Shown here one piece after another: positions 36,409 through 46,651 of a stretch of DNA of 64,000 bases. The notes beneath the pieces are model-generated. The model made no database searches. It saw nothing but the letters and a program-made list of their open reading frames with translations, and had not been told where the DNA came from. A program made the translations under genes and the position numbers. Numbering within the stretch: position 1 is the first letter of the stretch; every line of letters starts with the position of its first letter. The DNA is from Primulina eburnea (taxonomy: Eukaryota; Streptophyta; Magnoliopsida; Lamiales; Gesneriaceae): assembly GCF_022965805.1 (NCBI RefSeq), contig NC_133101.1:5022001-5086000 (forward strand), read 5' to 3'.

Positions 36409-37632
36409 ATGCCGCCTAAGAAAGCTCGGGTAAGTCATGATGCTTCTTCGTCATCTTCTCGTAATTCCCAGTTGTTTGTGAATAATGCTGCTAAGGAATG
36501 CTATGAACATGCAAAAATACATCAAGCTCCGATTCGAGAGCGTGGTTTCCAGCTTGTGCAACACATTTTTATTATAAATCAAATTACAAATAGAGGATGG
36601 GGAAAATTTTGTAGCCAACCGCAAGCCGCGGTGGCACCAGTAGTGCGAGAATTTTACGCCAATGCGGCTGAGCGGAGCGACAATAAAGAATTTGTGAGAG
36701 GGAAGCTTGTGGATTTTAGTTCGATAGAGATTAATAGGGTGCTTGAGACACCGGTTGTGGATGATTCGGTGTATATGGCATGGGCAGCAGACCTCGACTT
36801 AGACTTGATGATGTGCAGAATCTGCTATCCGGGGTCTCCGTGGAAGACACTTAGATCGCACACTTGTTTCGCCGAGAAATATTTGTTAGTCCCGGCTGCA
36901 ATGTGGTATGGATTTTTGGCCACACGATTGATGCCAGTCAGGCACACTACCGATGTACAGAGGGAGAGATGAGTGTTGCTTTATGCACTGATAAACCATA
37001 TGCCAATCAATGTGGGAAAAATTATTCATTCATAGATCCAGCTGAGCATTCATAATCCGAATGTGGCATTATTCTTTCCCCACATTATCACCGAGCTGTG
37101 TGCAGGAGCCAGGGTAGTTTTTTAGGATGATGACGAGTGGTTGCCGTTGACCAAGGCCCTGGATGACGTCAGCTGGCTACAGAAGACCGCGGTACAGCGG
37201 AAGTCTTTTCTTCAGTTTGGCCCTCTATGGGACAGCTTGACTTTTGATCCTCTGCAGCAGCAGCCCCCACCACCGGCCTCGCGACCTCAAAGTTGCCTTC
37301 TTAAGGATCGGATGGACGAATTTGCTGCATTTGCTGACCATCAGTTACAGTGACAGGCTGTGAGTCAGACATATCAAACCGCTACTGATGCCATGCCGCG
37401 TCTGTCCTTGAGCCACAGTGGTATTGACCAGGCAGTTATGCCACCACCTATGCCAGCTTTCCCGCCGTCATTTCAGTTTCACTACGTCGATGCACCGGAG
37501 CCAGAAGCTGGCTTCATTCCCCCAGAGGAGCACAAGGAAGAGGATCATTGTGAGGGGATTAACGTCTGTCCCTTCTTTTATTTCTTGCATTTTGTTTCGA
37601 TCATTTTAGTTATTTCTGTTTCTCTTGCCTGA
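36409..37632 (+). pseudogene. Athila env-like ORF (putative plant transposon protein domain)
   Basis: The Met at 36409 (MPPKKARVSHDASSSSSR) opens a 407-codon frame. The mid part (IRERGFQLVQ, NRGWGKFC, VVREFYANAAER, VRGKLVDFSSIEINRVLE) matches the domain found after pol in Athila-type elements. The C-terminal half is Pro-rich and ends in a hydrophobic stretch (PFFYFLHFVSIILVISVSLA) like a membrane anchor. Four in-frame stops (36970, 37033, 37123, 37351) and no frameshifts are visible. Its function is unknown even in intact elements. Breaks are reported by position only. Confidence 0.75.
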
Positions 37633-37853
37633 TTAGGTTAGATTGCATCCATTGTTTTGTGCACTATCTGTCTCTTTTTCTATCGTCTGTTTCATGGGGG
37701 ACACTGCTCGAATTTAGTATTGGGGGTGGATGGATGTTGTTTTGTGTGTTCTTTTTTGGTGCTTTGTTAGTTTTATTCGTTGGCATTTAGTTTTAGTCGT
37801 TTTGCATTGGTGTGTGTGTCAGCCAACAGTGTTTGAAGTAGTACTTGTTAGCC

Positions 37854-38066
37854 AAGGATGATTAAGAGGTGATGAGACATGCCCTGTCTGTCATGTACTC
37901 GTTTCTGTAGCACATACTGTGGTAAAGACATGAAGATTTATTTTAAAACGTTCAATACTCAAGGATGATTAAGAGGTGATGAGACATGCCCTGTCTGTCA
38001 TGTACTCGTTTCTGTAGCACATACTGTGGTAAAGACATGAAGATTTATTTTAAAACGTTCAATTCT
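37854..38066 (+). repeat. 107-bp tandem duplication
   Basis: AAGGATGATTAAGAGGTGAT starts at 37854 and again at 37961, and about 103 bp are identical. A second, weaker pair (GATGTAAGGTGTTGAGGAGCC / GATGTAAGGTGCTGGGGAGC) follows at about 38232 and 38290. Both lie in the untranslated 3' part of the Athila-like element. Confidence 0.9.
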
Positions 38067-38776
38067 CTTTGCACGAATGTTAGAACTAGAAGCATGTATG
38101 ATAAGATGGTGAAAATTTAAAACTAAAGTGGGGAAAAAAATGTTTGAAGGTGTGGATTGAGCTTGACTATATTCTCTTGAATCGAGGTATCTACCAGCAT
38201 CGTCGAAAAAAAGAAAAAAAGGAACGACGAAGATGTAAGGTGTTGAGGAGCCAAATAAAGGAAAGAAATCCTATTCCTGGCTAAAGTTGGAGATGTAAGG
38301 TGCTGGGGAGCCGAATAAAGGAATTAAACCTTATTTCTAGCTAAAAATGTAAAACACATGGATTTGAATCTGAAATGAAAGCTTCTAATATAGTCCTTTT
38401 ATTACTGTATTCCAATTCAGTCAAAAAAAGTGTGGCTGCTGGTAGTTACTGAGTGCAGAGGAATAGATGAGAGTAAGATTTACACTAACAGATTGATTTA
38501 AATCTCTGACAATGGTTGAGAATGGATCTCTCTGTCATTTATGATGCTAGGACTAACTACACACACATACACGTTCAGGTTTTATTTAAAACAATGTCTA
38601 GACCAAGAAAAGTGCGAAGAGTTGTGCTTTTACATTGATCGACAAGGGAATATGTTGAGTTTCGCCGAGGCTAATTGATGACTATGAATTCACTGTCGAA
38701 CTACTTTGTGTCATGTTCCGTTTTGTCGTGTCACCTATTTTACTCGAGAGCGAGAAAAATGTTAGTATTGGGGGGT

Positions 38777-40097
38777 TGATATAGGTGGATTTTACATGTT
38801 TTCATATTATGTGATAGCTCATTGTGTTCCATATATCGTTTAGATTGCATGCATTTTGTGATATTTTGGCATATATTATGTTTTATTGTTGCTCATGTGT
38901 CTCGTAGGTGAAAATGCAGGAAATTCGTGAATAAACTGAAGAAAATTCATCAACTTGCGAGAGACCTCCGCCCAGGCGCCTGCAAGGTGTGAATTTTTTT
39001 TTTGCGAAAGTCATCCGCCCGGGCGCGTCGATTAAAAAATTAAAACAAGATTTGCGCAAGACATCCGCCCGACGGAAAATCATTTGCGCCCGGGTGCGTT
39101 CGAGTTTTTGGAAAGATTTGCTGTCGATTTCTTCCCTTATTTTTTGAATAAGGAATGATATGGCAAGGGGATTTGGACTATTTTGGGGGATTCAGACATA
39201 ATTCAGCAGCCTAGGGAGGAGAATAAGGGATAAAAGCTTGGAGCAATTGCTTGGAGTTGAAGAGTCGAAGATTTTCCGGGCGTCGTTCCTCGCACTTTCA
39301 TCACGAATAGTATTTCTAATCTAGTTGTTATCATTTAAACATTGTTGTGTTTATTTTTACTCTGAATTCTAGTAGCTAAACTTAATTATTTGTTGGGATT
39401 TAAGGGGATCCTACCCCGAACTTTGATTTAGTTAATTTATGTTTCGATTTCTGCTTTATTCTTGATTGTGCTACTGTTTTTCATTGTGTTGTTAGAGCGT
39501 AGCTAACTTTAGCAATGTTTTTTATATTGCGAGTGAGTTTGACAGAATAGCTTGTGATAGGAACGAGTAGCATAGTCCGTGGATCTACAATTTGCATGGA
39601 CATATGAAATTGGATACGAGCTGATAGACATAGCCCGGTAGGGCGAAAACTAGGGGATTTCATAGTTCGAGATGCGATTCACTCTTGATAAATAATTAAA
39701 GACATTTAATTACTTCAGTGAGTAGAGTTAGTTTGGCATGGCTCGAGAGGGCGTGTTCTATTGAATAGGAAATCCTGTCGGAAGCGTAAATCACTATCGA
39801 ACGAATTAATTAATTAACGAGGGGTAGATGAACTGAAATTCCCAATAAATTCATTTCTCATTGAAATTTAATTAATCGGTCTAGCTTATATATTTCAGCA
39901 TTTAATTCTTGAATTTTATCTTTGAGTTTTTATTTAATTTCAGTAGTCATAAAAAAGCATTCAAATTTCGTTACTAAAGATTTGATAACTGGAAATAATA
40001 ATTGTAAAATACAGTCTCCAGTGGAACGATACTCGTACTCTCATACATTATACTATTACTTGACATCGTGCACTTGCGATTAATTTTCGAGCATACA
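38777..40097 (+). repeat. 3' LTR of the Athila-like element
   Basis: Follows the purine tract directly. The start TGATATAGGTGG and end GAGCATACA fit TG...CA. It contains CGCCCGGGCGCG-type palindromes at 38970-39105 and the GTGCACTTGCGA string near its end, common in Athila LTRs. No second copy in the window confirms the ends. Confidence 0.65.
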
Positions 40098-40109
40098 AAA
40101 TCATATTTT

Positions 40110-40999
40110 TATTAAGGATTCCACAATGCAAGTTTAGCTTGATCATACCCCTTATTCGATAAACCCCGGGAGCACAAAGATGTACAAGGATTTGCAAATC
40201 TTATTTTGGTGGATGGGGATGAAGAGAGATGTGATGAGATTCGTATCCGAGCGTTTGACGTGTCAGCAAGTGAAAGCAGAGTACCAAAGACCAACATGCA
40301 TGCTTCGACCACTTCCCATCCCCGAGTGGAAGCGGGAGAACATTATTATGGATTTTGTGGTAGGATTTCCGAGGACAGTGAAAGGATACAATGCGATATG
40401 GGTTATAGTAGATCGTCTTACTAAGTCAGCAAATTTATTTCCAATTAAGACGACTTTCTCCATGACACAATATGCGAAGTTATATATTCAAAATATAGTC
40501 AGACTGTATGAGATTCCAGTGTCTATAGTGTCGAACAGAGACACGCCCTTTACATCGTTTTTTGGAAGAGTCTACATGCAGCATTGGGGACTAAGCTACT
40601 GTTCAGTACCACATTTCATCCTTACACAGACGGTCAGTCTAAGAAAGTTATTCAGATTTTAGAGTATCTACTCCGAGCTTGTGTGATTGATTTTCAGGGT
40701 AGTTGGGAGCCGAAACTACCTCTAATGGAGTTCACGTACAATAATAGTTATCAGCCATCCATCGGAATGGCTCCTTATGAGGCACTCCACGGGAGGAAGT
40801 TTAGGTCACCTATTCATTGGGATGAACTAGGGGAGAGAGTTACTTTGGGACCCGAGATAGTACAACACACTGCAAAAATGGTCACCAAGATCTGAGATAG
40901 AATGAAGATTGCACAAAGTCGACAGAAAAGTTATGCAGAACAAAGGAGACGAGACCTTGAGTTTGCAGTCGGTGACCATGTGTTTGTTAAGATAGCACC
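40110..40999 (+). pseudogene. Tekay-like integrase, first part
   Basis: Continues the interrupted pol: PGSTKMYKDLQILFWWMGMKRDVMRF, CQQVKAEYQRP, then the catalytic core PEWKRENIIMDFVVGFP (first Asp), IVSNRDTPF (the conserved second Asp-containing SDRDxxF here has Asn for the leading Asp of SDRD but keeps RD), and after a frameshift near 40580, TDGQSKKVIQILE, where the usual glutamate in GQSERTIQ reads Lys. Then LRACVIDFQGSWEPKLPLMEFTYNNSYQPSIGMAP. A TGA at about 40893 and a frame break precede QKSYAEQRRRDLEF. The Cassandra insertion at 41000 cuts the frame within VKIAP. Confidence 0.8.
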
Positions 41000-41069
41000 T
41001 GTGACGCCCCAGATTCGACGACTATCCTTACTGTATCAAGACGGGTCTTTCCAGCGTGCTTATTTCCTC

Positions 41070-41188
41070 ACTCACACGCACCCTGGGAAACTTCCCAGGA
41101 GGTCACCCATCCCAAAATTGCCCCAAGTCAAGCACGCTTAACTTTGGAGTTCTAATGTGATGAGCTACCAAAAAGAAGATGCATCTTC
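41070..41188 (-). ncRNA. 5S rRNA-like domain in Cassandra 3' LTR
   Basis: On the minus strand AGAACTCCAAAGTTAAGCGT is followed by GCTTGACTTGGGG and GGGATGGGTGACCTCCTGG, i.e. the pol III internal control region of 5S rRNA. The outer arms of the 5S fold are poorly kept. It is a 5S-derived promoter domain, not a ribosomal gene. Confidence 0.75.
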
Positions 41189-41537
41189 GTGATATGAGTA
41201 GTACAAATCAAATCTTTTTAAGCCCTCTTCAACTGTACAGTCCATTACATTGAACAGTCTCGGAATCCCTCTCATTCCCGTGTGGGTTGGTTCATTCATG
41301 TTCCCTCCACCTAGAAGCCTGCCAGGAGCCGCTCATTGTCCGTGCAACTGATGGCACCGACGATCACCCCCCACCCTCTTTGGCCCCGGGCCTCACATGA
41401 CCACCAGCTTCCGCTTGGTTCGTCTCCGAACCACACCGTACTAAGAGAGGTCGGCTCTGATACCACCTGTGACGCCCCAGATTCGACGACTATCCTCACT
41501 GTATCAAGACGGGTCTTTCTAGCGTGCTTATGTCCTG

Positions 41538-41656
41538 ACTCACACGCACCCTGGGAAACTTCCCAGAAGGTCACCCATCCCAAAATTGCCCCAAGTCAAG
41601 CACGCTTAACTTTGGAGTTCTTATGTGATGAGCTACCGAAAAGAAGATGCACCTTC
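41538..41656 (-). ncRNA. 5S rRNA-like domain in Cassandra 5' LTR
   Basis: Same arrangement as in the other LTR. Box A and box C are conserved, with one change in box C (CCTTCTGGG for CCTCCTGGG). In this orientation it is the upstream LTR, so it could start transcription of the element. Confidence 0.75.
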
Positions 41657-41869
41657 GTGATATGAGTAGTATAAATCAAATCTTTTTAAGCCCTCTTCAA
41701 CTGTACAGTCCATTACATTGAACAGTCTCGGAATCCCTCTCATTCCCGTGTGGGTTGGTTCATTCACGTTCCCTCCACCTAGAAGCCTGCCAGGAGTCGC
41801 TCATTGTCCGTGCAACTGATGGCACCGGCGATCACCCCCGCCCTCTTCGGCCCCGGGCCTCACAGAACC

Positions 41870-42262
41870 TATGAAAGGTGTTATGTGATTTTGAAAGAAA
41901 GGGAAACTCAGTACGAGGTTTATAGGATCATTTGAGATACTTTAGAGAGTGATAGCATTAGTATATCGAGTGGCATTGCCACCTAATCTAGCAGGAGTTC
42001 ATATTGTTTTCCACGTATCGATGCTCCGCAAGTTCATGTCAAACCCATGGCATGTACTCAACTTTGAGCCACTACAGCTTAGACCGAACATGTCCTAGGA
42101 GAAGCGACCTACTCAAATCTTGGACAGTCAAGAAAGAAGGTTGCGAAACAAAGTCATAAAAATGGTCAAAGTCAAGTGGTTGAATCACTCAGATGAAGAA
42201 GCCACTTGAGAGACTGAGTCAGAGATGAGGACTCGTTATCCCAAGCTATTCGGTAAGTCTTA
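41870..42262 (+). pseudogene. Tekay-like integrase C-terminus with chromodomain
   Basis: Resumes after the Cassandra with PMKGVMRF-like codons. Further on it reads FEPLQLRPNMS, then PTQILDSQERRLRNK, VIKMVKVKWLNHSDEEAT and ETESEMRTRYPKLF, the chromodomain ending of chromovirus integrases. The aromatic Trp of the last chromodomain strand (ATWE) is a stop codon here. Several other stops are present. The chromodomain normally directs integration toward marked heterochromatin. Confidence 0.8.
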
Positions 42263-42299
42263 ATTTCGAGACGAAATTTTATTTAAGGAGGGGATGATT

Positions 42300-45022
42300 T
42301 GTAACGACCAAAAATCAACAAACGTAAACCACATGCATGCAATCGATTTAAATTGCATCATTTATTTATTTAATTGATTTTAAATGCTTATATGGTACAT
42401 GTTATATGATTAAATTGCATGATTATATGAAACAATGGATTTTGCCCGAATGTTCGATAATAGGCAGGGGAAAGGAGACCGGGAACAATCATAATGAAAT
42501 AAATATTTTCAAGGCTTAGAAAAATGAGTAAGCCGAGACGGGCTCGATTTTATAAAATATTATTTTTCAATTAAATAAGAGTCATTGAGCCTAAATTACT
42601 CAACATAAGTAGGCCCAATTTCTCTCAAGCTTGAAAGCCCAAAACTCAATCCCATTAACATGTAAATTAAATTCTATAAATAAGAACCTAGGGTATTTCA
42701 CACTCCATAGCAGCCAAAATCTTCACACACTAGCACACACAAATTTCGAAATTTTCAAGGAAGAAAAACAAGGGTTCTTTGTCGCCCGTTCGCCCTTCTT
42801 CGCGCCCTCGCGATCAAATATTCGAGCATTTTAAATGCAAGGCACGTTACCAAACCTTTTTGGCGTATCATTCAATCCATATTATGCTTGTTTCAATTAT
42901 TTTTGCATGAAACATATTTGGAATCGATTAGCTTTACGGTAAAACGAATATCTTAAACGTATTAACAATTTTACGATTATTTAAAAACATTATGAATCTT
43001 AAGGACATGCTGCCGTTAGGGAGACGTTTATGGATTTTAAAAGAGTCAAATAATCTATGAACATAGGCTAGACAAGAGCTGAAGGAGCCGTCATGAAGAA
43101 GGCGTGAGGCTAGGGTTTCTTATGGTGTATGGCATGAGGGTTCGGCTAGGGGAGGGCCATGCCTAGGGCTTGTTTCAAGGCCTGAGCGAGGCTTGAACAA
43201 GGGGCTAGAAGGAGTCTAGGAGGGGCTGGACGTGGCAGCAGCAAGAGGGAAGAGTCCGAACGCACAAGGACTCTCCCCATGCATGCGCGCGGATGTGTGC
43301 TTCAGGAGGAAGTGCAGGGACGTGCGGGCTGGCTGGCTAGCTCGAGGCTGGTCATAAGGGGTTGGCTAGGGTCCTAGATGAGTCATGTGGAGGCTGGGCC
43401 AGGCTGACATGAGGGAAGAGTGGGCGCGGGCCCTAGGTGCCCTTGCGTACGTATGGGTGGCTTCGTGCATCTGTAGAGGGCTAGGTGTTGGTTCGGGCTG
43501 GTGAGTAGGGGTTGGAGAGTGTCCCAGTGTTGGCTAGGAGGGTGTGGACCTGCTGGTTGTTGAGTTAGAAGAGTCCTAGTCCCACTAGGATTCCTAAAGT
43601 GACTAGGAGAGGGGCGCGACACTTGTTCTTGTACGTATGGAGTTCCTGCATGGGCCAGTGTGGTTTAAACGAGTCTAGGATGGCCAGGAGGGTCTATTTG
43701 GGGTCTGGTTAGGGTTTGGCTCGAGGTGGCTCGGGCATGGTTCGAGAAAAACGCAAAATGGCTCGGTGGTTTTGGTTAAGGGTTGAAAATTAAGTTTAAT
43801 TGTCCAAGGGTTCAAACCGGGGGTCCCCGGGGGTGGCTCATGGCTCACAAGGGTAACTTATATAATAAAAAGCTTATGTTTAAAGTTTGGGATCAAAATA
43901 TTCAAGTTTGAATTAAATCAGGAATTTAACGCTTCAAGAAATAATAAATAAGAAATTAAATCGAAAAACCCGAATTTAAGATAAATAAAATTATTAAAAA
44001 TTAGATTTAAGCTCAAATAATCATTTGGGCTAAGCTCATGTCAATAAAAGTAATAAAAAGTCCAAATCGAGAAATTTTACGTCCAGTACGTCCAGGGGCA
44101 AAACTGTCATTTTACACCTTGATAGTATGAAAAGCGTTGGCAGCGTCACAAAGGGTCATAACGCATATTAAATGATATTTTAAGATGATTTTGAGGAAAA
44201 TATGAGATTTTAATATTTATGATCAAGCTGTGCAATTTTTTCTGTTAAAATGTTATTTTTGGAAAGTCACGATATTTTATAAAATTAAAAAGAAAATATA
44301 TTTTAAGGGATGTGAATTGACTGTGACAAGAGGATATATGATATATGATTTTTGGGAATATCGTGAAGGAAAAGGCCTCAGAGAGAGCTCGGATACGGGA
44401 CAAGGCCCCAGAGGGAGCCGAACGATCGTATTTCTATTTTTACATCGGTGCCTAGTGCTCGTACCCATGCGCAACTGTGAGCTAAGATTGATCAGTCGAC
44501 CAGAGGATACAACTAATCACTTCCAATGATCAAACTTCACCCAAAATGATAAACGGTTGAAAGCTTTACGATTAAATGATTAAGGATTTATGCTTTATTT
44601 ATGCTTAAAAGTTATTTTAAATAAAAGTATGATTTTGATGTATGTGCTATTATATGTATTACTCGTTGTTCATGTTTAGGACGTGTTGAGTCATTAGACT
44701 CACTAGTTTTGAAGTTATAGGTGATGATTTTGTTGAGAGAGGCGTTGACGCTTGAGTGGATCGAGTCTAACAGTACACTCCTAAGAGCCGTTTACTTTTC
44801 CGTAGTAAATAATAGATAAAGATTATTTATTAGAGATTTATTTTGAGATTTTACACTTTATTTCGACGTTGGAGATTTTATGCATTTATTTACGTTTGGA
44901 TGATTTAATTTATTTTGGATTTTCATTGAAAATTGTGAGATATTTTAAATGATAACTTTGTAGATTAAATTAGGGAAAAAAAATTTAGTAAGATTTTAAA
45001 AGATAAAAATAGGGACGTTTCA
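42300..45022 (+). repeat. 3' LTR of the Tekay-like element
   Basis: 2723 bp, preceded by the purine tract AAGGAGGGGATGA and starting TGTAACGACC. The first 470 bp have no counterpart in the 5' LTR at 27551 but match the minus-strand LTR at 1-921. It is diverged from the 5' LTR by many substitutions and small indels, supporting great age. Confidence 0.9.
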
Positions 45023-46335
45023 ATTTGATTAATAGTGTTGTCTGGTGAACCGAGGGTTCTTAAAATCCAGAAGTGTAAAATGATCACTAAGAGGTCCAAA
45101 ACAGGCAGTGTGGTAAGTCCTGATTGGAGTGAGCTATTGCAACAAGTTTATAAAGTCAAAGTTTTTTAGTGAAATTCTTTCTAAAGAGGAAGAAGGAGTG
45201 ACGTAAGAGTTTTATCTTCGAACATCCATAAAAATCATGTGCCTTTACTTTCCACAAGCATTTACATTTCAAACCATTTCTTGTTAACAAGTGTGTCAAC
45301 CGGCTAAAGATATCATTAGAAATTTTGAACTATTTTCCGCACTTCTCAAGTGGTTCATATTTCTAACCGTTCAAAAAATATTCAACTTCCTAAAAACGTT
45401 TAAAAACAAATTTTAAAATCGAGATTTTGACAGAGTTTATTCACCCCCTCTAAATTATGTCTCGATCTTGTCAAATAATTAGTTTGTGGTGTTAATAAAA
45501 TTTAAATAAGTATATTTTATAAAAATAATTTTTATCGAATAATCAAAATACTGATTGCATTAAAATTTTTTTTACCGTAATAATAACGAATATAATTAAT
45601 AAAATTAATATTAATAGTAATATATAATAATAACTTAAAATTAAATATAAAATAAACTAATATTATTTGTAGTTGACTTTGTGCTTTCTATATTTCACTT
45701 AATATATAAATATATAATTAATTTACAAACTCGAGTTCAAATATTAATAGTTGTAAATTATTCATTATTTAATTAAAAAAACCTATATTCCGTTTACCAT
45801 TTTTAAAAAAGGAAAAGTTCAATTTATTTTTTAAAGGAAAAACATTTAAAATTGAAAATAATAATAATAATAAACAACGGGTCAGTTAAAAAAATGGGAT
45901 TAAGACATAAAGGTTTTAAAAAACAATGACTCTGACTTTTTTTTTTAAAAAAGAGTTGACTCTTGATTATTATATTAAACCTTAATTAAACTTCTAACTT
46001 CATAAATTAATTATTCTCTTTCTCTTTCTTCTCATTGGACGCACATTTTCCCCAATTACAAGCTTCCCAAATTTGAAGACCTCATCTACCGCATCTACTG
46101 CTTCTGCGTTACATTAAATCGAAATTTACCGCCTGTTGTTGCTTAGCTGTTGTTGCTCATTCATTAGATCTAGATCTAAATCTACTCCCGCATATCTTGC
46201 CCTATTCTTCTGTATTTGAAGATCAATTCGGCTGTATTTGAAGAAAAATCACAGTAAGTTTTCTCCATTTTCCTTGAACCCCGTTCATTGTTTTCTTCAT
46301 GCAGCGATAGACCAAAATTAAGAAGAAGGAATTTT
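45023..46335. other. intergenic with repeat copy 3
   Basis: 45023-45474 contains TTTATTCACCCCCTCTAAATT, reminiscent of the leader of Sirevirus-type copias but without their genes. 45475-45890 is the third copy of the 1753-2035 segment, nearly identical to the first. From 45891 the sequence is AT-rich, then pyrimidine-rich (46015-46090), and may be the 5' part of the MULE. Confidence 0.5.
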
Positions 46336-46377
46336 TTCGACCAAAATTAAGATGGTCGATCAAGAAGAATTCTTCTC

Positions 46378-46574
46378 GGTCGACCAAAATTTCTTCTTCT
46401 TGGTCAACCAAACTCTTATTGGTCGACCAAGTTTGGTCGATCAAGAAGAATTATTTTCTTGGTCGACCAACCAAAATTAAGTCGGTCGACCGTGATGTAT
46501 TCTTCTTGGTCGACTGACTTAATTGTGGTCGACCAAGAAATTTTTCTTGGTCGACCAACAAATTTTCGGTAGAC
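46378..46574. repeat. GGTCGACC palindrome array, left
   Basis: GGTCGAC cores start at 46378, 46421, 46461, 46484, 46508, 46527 and 46549. Degenerate units at 46402 (GGTCAACC), 46435 (GGTCGATC) and 46567 (GGTAGACC) fill the gaps, so spacing is mostly 18-24 bp. It lies just upstream of the MULE transposase start. Confidence 0.85.
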
Positions 46575-46651
46575 CTTGTGTGGACAGTTTTTTTATTATT
46601 ATAAAATTTTGCCCATTCTAATTATCATATTTTTTGGTGCATTTTGTTGAT

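Larger units (their letters stand above)
34284..40097 (+). mobile_element. Athila-like Ty3 remnant: integrase, env-like ORF, 3' LTR
   Basis: Starts inside RNase H (KKGVENVVADNLSRLEFI) and runs through integrase, an env-like ORF, a long 3' untranslated part with tandem repeats, a purine tract (TATTGGGGGG, 38767-38775) and a 3' LTR at about 38777-40097 (TGATATAGG...GAGCATACA). The integrase end, with [17 protein letters not shown], is characteristic of the Athila lineage. The 5' LTR, gag and most of pol are missing. It sits within pol of the Tekay-like element. AAATC follows its right end (40098-40102) and also occurs at the left edge of the nested block (32967-32971), which is suggestive of a target duplication but weak. 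Confidence 0.8.
41000..41864 (-). mobile_element. Cassandra-type TRIM retrotransposon with 5S rRNA-like LTRs
   Basis: Two near-identical LTRs, 41000-41397 (398 bp) and 41468-41864 (397 bp), enclose only 70 bp. Read on the minus strand each is TGTGAGGCC...GCGTCACA. The primer site TGGTATCAGAGCC (41465-41453) directly follows the upstream LTR. The flanks are GCACC (40995-40999) and GAACC (41865-41869), a target duplication with one change. Each LTR carries a 5S rRNA-like stretch on the minus strand, with box A (AGTTAAGCGTGCTT) and box C (GGATGGGTGACC) spaced as in plant 5S genes. That is the defining feature of Cassandra. There is no coding capacity; movement depends on other elements. It interrupts the Tekay-like integrase. 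Confidence 0.9.
27551..45022 (+). mobile_element. old chromovirus-like Ty3 element (Tekay/Del type) with nested insertions
   Basis: Truncated 5' LTR 27551-29808, complete 3' LTR 42300-45022 (TGTAACGACC...GACGTTTCA, 2723 bp), primer site 29810-29822 (TTAGTATCAGAGC, one mismatch to the initiator-tRNA-Met complement), and purine tract AAGGAGGGGATGA before the 3' LTR. The gene order gag-protease-RT-RNase H-integrase-chromodomain is recognisable on the plus strand. Pol is interrupted at about 32970-40100 (Athila-like and LTR material) and at 41000-41864 (Cassandra). The LTRs differ at many sites and every gene has stops, so this is the oldest layer here. The first 470 bp of the 5' LTR are missing. 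Confidence 0.9.

Noticed and set aside
36409..37632. Possible host gene with a MPPKK start
   Set aside because: Its place between integrase and 3' LTR and its match to the Athila post-pol domain make it an element gene.
32967..40102. AAATC on both sides of the nested block as the target duplication of the Athila-like element
   Set aside because: The left side lacks the element's 5' LTR and another LTR intervenes, so a five-base match could be chance.
41070..41656. Two 5S rRNA genes
   Set aside because: Only the internal promoter is well kept, both copies are in LTRs, and primer site plus target duplication show a Cassandra element.
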